From assembly GCA_009760855.2 (NCBI GenBank), contig WPIO01000042.1, forward strand, positions 1 to 64,000: a stretch of 64,000 bases of DNA, given 5' to 3'. Positions 59,316 to 64,000 of this stretch are shown here, piece after piece. Origin of the DNA: Cristatella mucedo (taxonomy: Eukaryota > Bryozoa > Phylactolaemata > Cristatellidae). Position numbers and translations under genes: made by a program. Below the pieces are notes generated by a model, which ran no database searches, was not told the origin of the DNA, and saw only the letters and a program-made list of their open reading frames with translations. The number at the start of each line of letters is the position of its first letter. Positions within the stretch are counted from its first letter, which is position 1.

Positions 59316-60962
59316 TTTTTTCTCTCTCCCCTCCCCTATGTATCTACTTCGTTAAATCAACATAGCCTGACCATCCGAAAAACTCACGTTGCCCTGTTTG
59401 TCTGTGGTTGAGTGGATGAAAGCGCCTGCGCTGTGCCTCCACCTATGTGTACGGTCGGCAGCCAGGCAAGCAAGTTGTAGCCGGCAGGGCAACAAGTATC
59501 TGCACATGAGATCGCTGGATGTTGGTCCCCCCCCTGCAGAAGATGCTTGGTTTTCGGTTGGTCCCAGTGCCACATCAAGCCTTGGTGCGTCGTGCTGTTC
59601 AGGACAAAATTTAATTCATTGGTTCCCAAAAGGCTTCGATGAAGCGATGCCCGACATCTACAGTCAGACCAGCATTTTCAGTTAGGCTTCGGAACTTGGA
59701 ATAGCTGACCGGCTGCCCACTAGCCAGTAACTGACTGACCTCTGCCCTCACAACAAATGAGTTTATTGATGGGCTTGGCAAAGTGCCAACCCATGCTGCA
59801 CCGACTTGACACAGACAGTCGGCTTGGTGGATCTAGCTTTGCTTAAGCCAATGGCTCGGCCTCGAAGTTATGGTGCACGCACCGATCTCCCAAGCTGCTT
59901 CCTTTGGCAGATGCCCATCATGGTATCATCTCACACTGCTCACCAGTAACCGAAATTTTTGGGGCCTCATTTCCAGTCTACCTTTACTCGGTACTAGTTA
60001 TATTTTCCTAAAGCTTCTGTCGCACGAACGCATGCAGAGCTACCAGGCCATTCATTCAGTTTGTCCAGGCTTCTTGCTCTGCGTTCAAGTTGCTGCATAG
60101 ATATCTGCACTGCTGATGTGGTTTTAGTGGCACTGTCGTTATGTTTTGGGGATCTCTCTGTGGGTCCTGCAGTGCCCTGGCTAGAACCCTCTAGAGCAGC
60201 TCCACCATACTGGCACATGTCGTCTAATCTTACTGCAGCCTCAAACAAGGCAAGCTGTTGTAGCTCCAAACAAGCACCCTAGCTGCTGCTCTGCTGCTAA
60301 CAAGATTTGGACTCTGCACCAATGCATGCCTGATCATCCACATGCTCCTTGGTCTGCAGACTGACTTGTTGGCCTTGACCCCCATCCGAAAAGTGATGCC
60401 ATTCTGAGGAGCATAGACACGAACGATGAGCAGATCGTAGTGACCGATCGTAGAGCGAGTCATGATCGCTGAAAGCCGAGTCGAGATGGTCTCTGCTGAG
60501 AAGCTCTGCCATCCCAGCACAGCAGCCAGACCGGGAACACTGACAGAGCCTTCCCCAGCAATTCATTGACCGATCAGTCTTGCACCGTGTCGTTTGTATT
60601 CCTGAATGATCTCGGACATCAGGCGCCGCCTTGCACGGGCAGTAGGAGCTGGACTGCCGCACCAGTAGGCATCTCATGGTATGAACGATACAGCTAGAGA
60701 TGCTGCTGCTGCCGCTGTGGCAAGGTGGCCGAGCGATAAGGCAGCATTTCTGTCAAGCAGCAAGTGCTGGGATTTTCTTTATCGCTCCAGCTCTGCCTGC
60801 AGCCAGAAGTTTTAAGGTCCGAAACTTGGCAGTTGCAAGGCCCAGACTTGAAGGCCTTTTGCAATCCTCAGGTCTTCCTGCACAACAGAGCCATTAACTT
60901 GCACCATCAGCTCAAGCGATCTTCTTGACCTGACGTAGTCGCTTATTTGAGCATTCCTAAAA

Positions 60963-60963
<1 letters not shown>

Positions 60964-61021
<58 letters not shown>
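60964..61021. repeat. (TC)n microsatellite
   Basis: About 58 bp of pure CT dinucleotide. Confidence 0.95.
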
Positions 61022-61022
<1 letters not shown>

Positions 61023-61619
61023 ACATAAGATGGGCCGATCGACCTTCCTGTAAGGCCGAGCCAAACATTCAGCTGAGCCAGCATCCAGTGCTTCTGTACA
61101 AATGTCTCCTCTGCTTTAGCATGTCATGGCCAGCCATCTGCCATGTGGCTAGATCTGCTTGTTCAAAGGGCTTTCTGGTAGTTAATATTGCCACATGCCA
61201 CGGGAGTTCGATTGCTATATTGCCATGGCCTAAGCCAGTGTGTCATGCCTGCATGCTTCTCAAGTTTGTACGGTACCCATGGAAATTTCTCATGTGTGCT
61301 GCAAGATTGCGTATGCATGAATATCTCTTCCTCCGAAGACAATGGCTAACCATTGGGCTGGCTAGTGTGCAGCCATAGCAAGCTGTTCCAGCCAGCTGAG
61401 GCCCCTGACTATTGGTCTGCTTGTTTGCAGCTGGACAAACTGTTAGGTGGGTGCACATGCTCCGGCATGCAAGCTTTGTCCTGTTAGCTAATGTGGGCCC
61501 AGGCTAGCAACTGCTCGTGCAGGTATTTCTTGTATGCTTGAGCCCTTCGTCTGGCGGTGGAGCTTAACGCCCAGTCCCGTGAGTGCTAGACCTGGCCGTT
61601 CATTTCAGCTCCTCCCAGT

Positions 61620-61669
61620 GCATGTACACACATGCACAGACAAACACATGCTCACAAACACACACACAC

Positions 61670-61716
<47 letters not shown>

Positions 61717-61900
61717 CAGAAATAAGCACACACATGCACATGCCTGTGCACACAGATGCATTCGCAAGCAAGCACAAAGACATGCTTAATCACAGAACAT
61801 GGTCAGACCTGTATATGCTGTGCACAAGCACAAACACGAACGCCTGCATTTGCACACCACAGACACACGCACACACACTCACACTAACCCACACACGCTC
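61620..61900. repeat. (CA)n-rich tract
   Basis: A pure (CA)n core at about 61658-61714, with CACATGCACA-type interrupted repeats on both sides. Confidence 0.9.
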
Positions 61901-62319
61901 GTGCAAGAAAGGTTACATATTCACGAACAAATGCAAGTGCGCGGCAGCAGGGATAGGCATGTAGGCGCATGTCGGCATGCACGGTGTGTGTGCATGCATG
62001 CATACCTTGGGCACCTGCACATACATGCACACACTCGTACTTTCTTTCTTGTAGGTATATACCGAACAATGATGTATATACGCTGTGTATGCATTGTTGT
62101 ATGGGTGCAGAGAGAGGTATAGCTAAATAAGTACAAGGATGGCCATAGCAAACATTGCTGCCTTCTTTGGAATCACAAAGAGTTAATAACTTAAACTCGA
62201 AGCACTATTATCCAAGAACACGGTATGAGGTCTATCGGCGTGAAAGTGGTCCGGACGTACTATGACTTACTGCAAAAGTCAACCTACCTGCAGTAATTGT
62301 CACTTTCGGTTGTTTCCTG

Positions 62320-62465
62320 CCGAGCTGGTTTGTTCTAGCGGTTAAGGTGCTCACCCCGACCAAGGTCTGACTGAGGTCGTGGGCTCGAGCCCCGAGGCAT
62401 ATGTGAAGCGCCTGAATAGAGATTAAGTCCTCTTGGGACGCTATATAATGAATTATATATTTTTC
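62320..62465 (+). mobile_element. SINE-2 copy
   Basis: Head GAGCTGGTTTGTTCTAGCGG TTAAGGTGCTCACC, B box GGGCTCGAGCCCC, tail GAAGCGCCTGAATAGAGATT then CTTGGGACGCTATATAATG. The end matches the copy at 21.1 kb (AATGAATTATATATT). Confidence 0.85.
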
Positions 62466-63078
62466 CTCAGATTCAAGACCATGAATAAGCTATCACTATT
62501 TGAGTGCAGTAGGCTGATACACTAGCCTGTTTTATCTAATGGCGATTACAATTGATCTGTAGTGAGCTATTGGAATAAGCTCAAATGTCTGTGTATTAAC
62601 GTTTGGGCTGTCGTGCTAAGGTCTGTACTGCATGTAACCCCCAAATGTCTCTCTTCGCTACCGTTCACCACGACAATCCCCAGTTTCGGCCGATGAGCGC
62701 TAGAGAAACCATTTAGGTCAACAAGGTCAGCGAAAACAGACTTGGCTATATGGGCTGCTCAATATATGGGCATGCGTTCATTTTAAATATGTAGGCTGAT
62801 CTCTGTCCGTGGGTCGGGAGCAGGAAGGCCCACCTACTCCACAACAGTGAGCTGCTGCTTACTCCACGACGGCGTGCTTGTTTCTTCATAGAGGCTGGTC
62901 GTTCAGCGAGGCCGCCCGACCTATTAGCATGATAGCGACAAAGCTGAAAGTTTCTGGGTGGAATCTTGCAACAACGATCGCAGGTCTGCCTTTTGATTCG
63001 CTTTTCCTGCTTTAGGTGAAAGTTCTGATTACATAGAATTTAAAAAACATGGCTTATTAGTGTGCATGTGCATGCGAG

Positions 63079-63081
63079 TGT

Positions 63082-63138
<57 letters not shown>
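63079..63138. repeat. (GT)n microsatellite
   Basis: About 60 bp of alternating GT with one TTTG interruption. Confidence 0.95.
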
Positions 63139-63139
<1 letters not shown>

Positions 63140-63375
63140 AACTATTACAAACGTTTTCGGCAGTTCTATAACCAAATTTATCAATGCAAATACAGAACTC
63201 ATCACCGTGCGAGCCCTCACTCTGGCATTACCGACTGCTAGCAAAACTAGTCACTCGAAGAATAGCTAAAGAGTAGAAGTATGCATACTGCATTCAAACA
63301 GGTCTGCCAACGATAGCAGAGCATACCTGCAGTCAAGAATGCCCGTAGCTTAAGAAAAAATTTCATGCGCCTAAT

Positions 63376-63552
63376 GTATAGCCGCGATGGCATACTAGGT
63401 AAGGCGGTTGCTTTCATGACCTCGGTCCCGAGGTCGTAGGTTCGGTTCCTGTGGTGGGCGATTCTTTATTGCCACTGCAAGCGGTGGTGATAGCCGTAAA
63501 GGCTCTTCTGTCGCTATACAAAAAGAGGCTGTTTAATCAGCTAAGGTTTTTT
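63376..63552 (+). mobile_element. SINE-1 copy
   Basis: AGCCGCGATGGCATACTAGG, hairpin CATGACCTCGGTCCCGAGGT, B box AGGTTCGGTTCCT, full body ending TTTAATCAGCTAAGG. Very close to the copy at 15361. Confidence 0.85.
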
Positions 63553-63809
63553 TTCATATTCCAGAGCAGGAGCGCCATGTACATTTAAAGGACTGGTAGA
63601 TGAGAAACCCTGTACTAGTGCTTCGTTTAGACCTTAGCCAACACAATTGAGGAACAGCTAGTCCAAGCAGCCATTAGGATGTCAGATTAATAACAGCTTG
63701 TGGGTCAACATCTGTATGCATGTATAAAAATGTATAGTAAATGAAACGTACATAAGTATGCATGCATTCGAATTTTAATATATATGTACACGTGTGCATG
63801 CAGTTTAGC

Positions 63810-63945
63810 TGCACCACCAACCAATCTCAAATCCTTTGGAGGCTACGCCTTCAGTTCCTAAGGCCCAAAGCTTGGAGCTCTACGAGCTGGCATCCGCTAC
63901 CCCTGACCCCCAGACATGACATTTGAACTGAGCTGAAATCGAGGG
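63810..63945 (+). pseudogene. LINE-A post-RT fragment
   Basis: AATCTCAAATCCTTTGGAGG, TTCAGTTCCTAAGGCCCAAA and TGGAGCTCTACGAGCTGGCA match the LKSFGDxAFSSYAPKAWNSL region. Stops are present. Confidence 0.6.
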
Positions 63946-64000
63946 CGAAGGGGGGTTAATAACAGCATTTGCTCCGTCGAGATGTAGTCGGCTGCAGTGA

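Larger units (their letters stand above)
56057..64000 (+). other. Intron 4 (start) of the ClC-2-like gene, running off the window
   Basis: It begins GTGAGC. No later ClC exon was recognised, so the intron is at least about 7.9 kb if the gene is complete. It contains the LINE/SINE copies and dinucleotide tracts listed below. The parts not listed (58.7-59.2, 59.3-60.9, 61.0-61.6, 62.5-63.0 kb) show nothing I can name. Confidence 0.55.

Noticed and set aside
60717-60790. tRNA-like stretch GTGGCAAGGTGGCCGAGCGA TAAGGC
   Set aside because: It resembles a Ser/Leu tRNA 5' half with an A box, but I find no matching B box or acceptor stem. At most a decayed tRNA or SINE remnant.
56057-64000. Search for the next ClC exon (GSGIPEMKT, GKEGPF blocks)
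   Set aside because: Read by eye on the plus strand with no match. The exon is probably beyond the window.

Overview
This is animal nuclear DNA. It has spliced protein-coding exons separated by long introns, a CpG-rich promoter-like region, non-LTR retrotransposons with tRNA-derived SINEs, and many long microsatellites. There is no operon structure, rRNA gene or CRISPR array. The repeat types and gene layout suggest an invertebrate metazoan; I cannot name the species.

The only host genes I can support are two pieces of ClC chloride-channel genes, both on the + strand. (1) The start of a ClC-2-like gene: a first coding exon at 38027-38071 inside a CpG-rich stretch, an intron of about 17 kb, then exons at 55122-55272, 55543-55671 and 55928-56056. 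Splice sites and phases (0, 1, 1, 1) agree throughout, and the next exon (the GSGIP region) is not recognisable before the window ends. (2) Upstream, two orphan exons at 15179-15360 and 18224-18437 encode the C-terminal membrane part of a second, divergent ClC. Because these encode a later part of the protein but lie before the first exon of the other gene, they are a separate copy. A SINE sits exactly on the donor of the first orphan exon and shifts the splice phase, and key chloride-site residues are changed, so this copy is probably a pseudogene or a truncated paralogue.

Most of the rest is repeats. I recognise two CR1/L2-like LINE families. LINE-A ends in a GC-rich hairpin followed by (ATT)n. 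LINE-B ends in (ATTAC)n. There are two tRNA-derived SINEs. SINE-1 is about 180 bp and rich in hairpins. SINE-2 is about 130 bp and carries a LINE-A-like tail. They are nested in each other, mostly 5'-truncated and full of stops.

Layout: 1-12 kb, old LINE-A pieces, one with an inverted 5' part, plus a 360-bp palindrome around 8 kb. 12-15 kb, mostly unique sequence. 15-19 kb, orphan ClC exons with LINE-B. 19-34 kb, LINE and SINE copies, a CAGCAGCC-type minisatellite, a 530-bp pyrimidine tract and the longest LINE-B reverse transcriptase. 35.4-38.7 kb, GC/CpG-rich region with the ClC-2-like start. 38.1-55.1 kb, intron 1, full of LINE/SINE copies. 55.1-56.1 kb, three ClC exons. 56.1-64 kb, intron with more repeats and dinucleotide tracts. 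Repeat boundaries are read by eye and are accurate to perhaps 10-50 bases.
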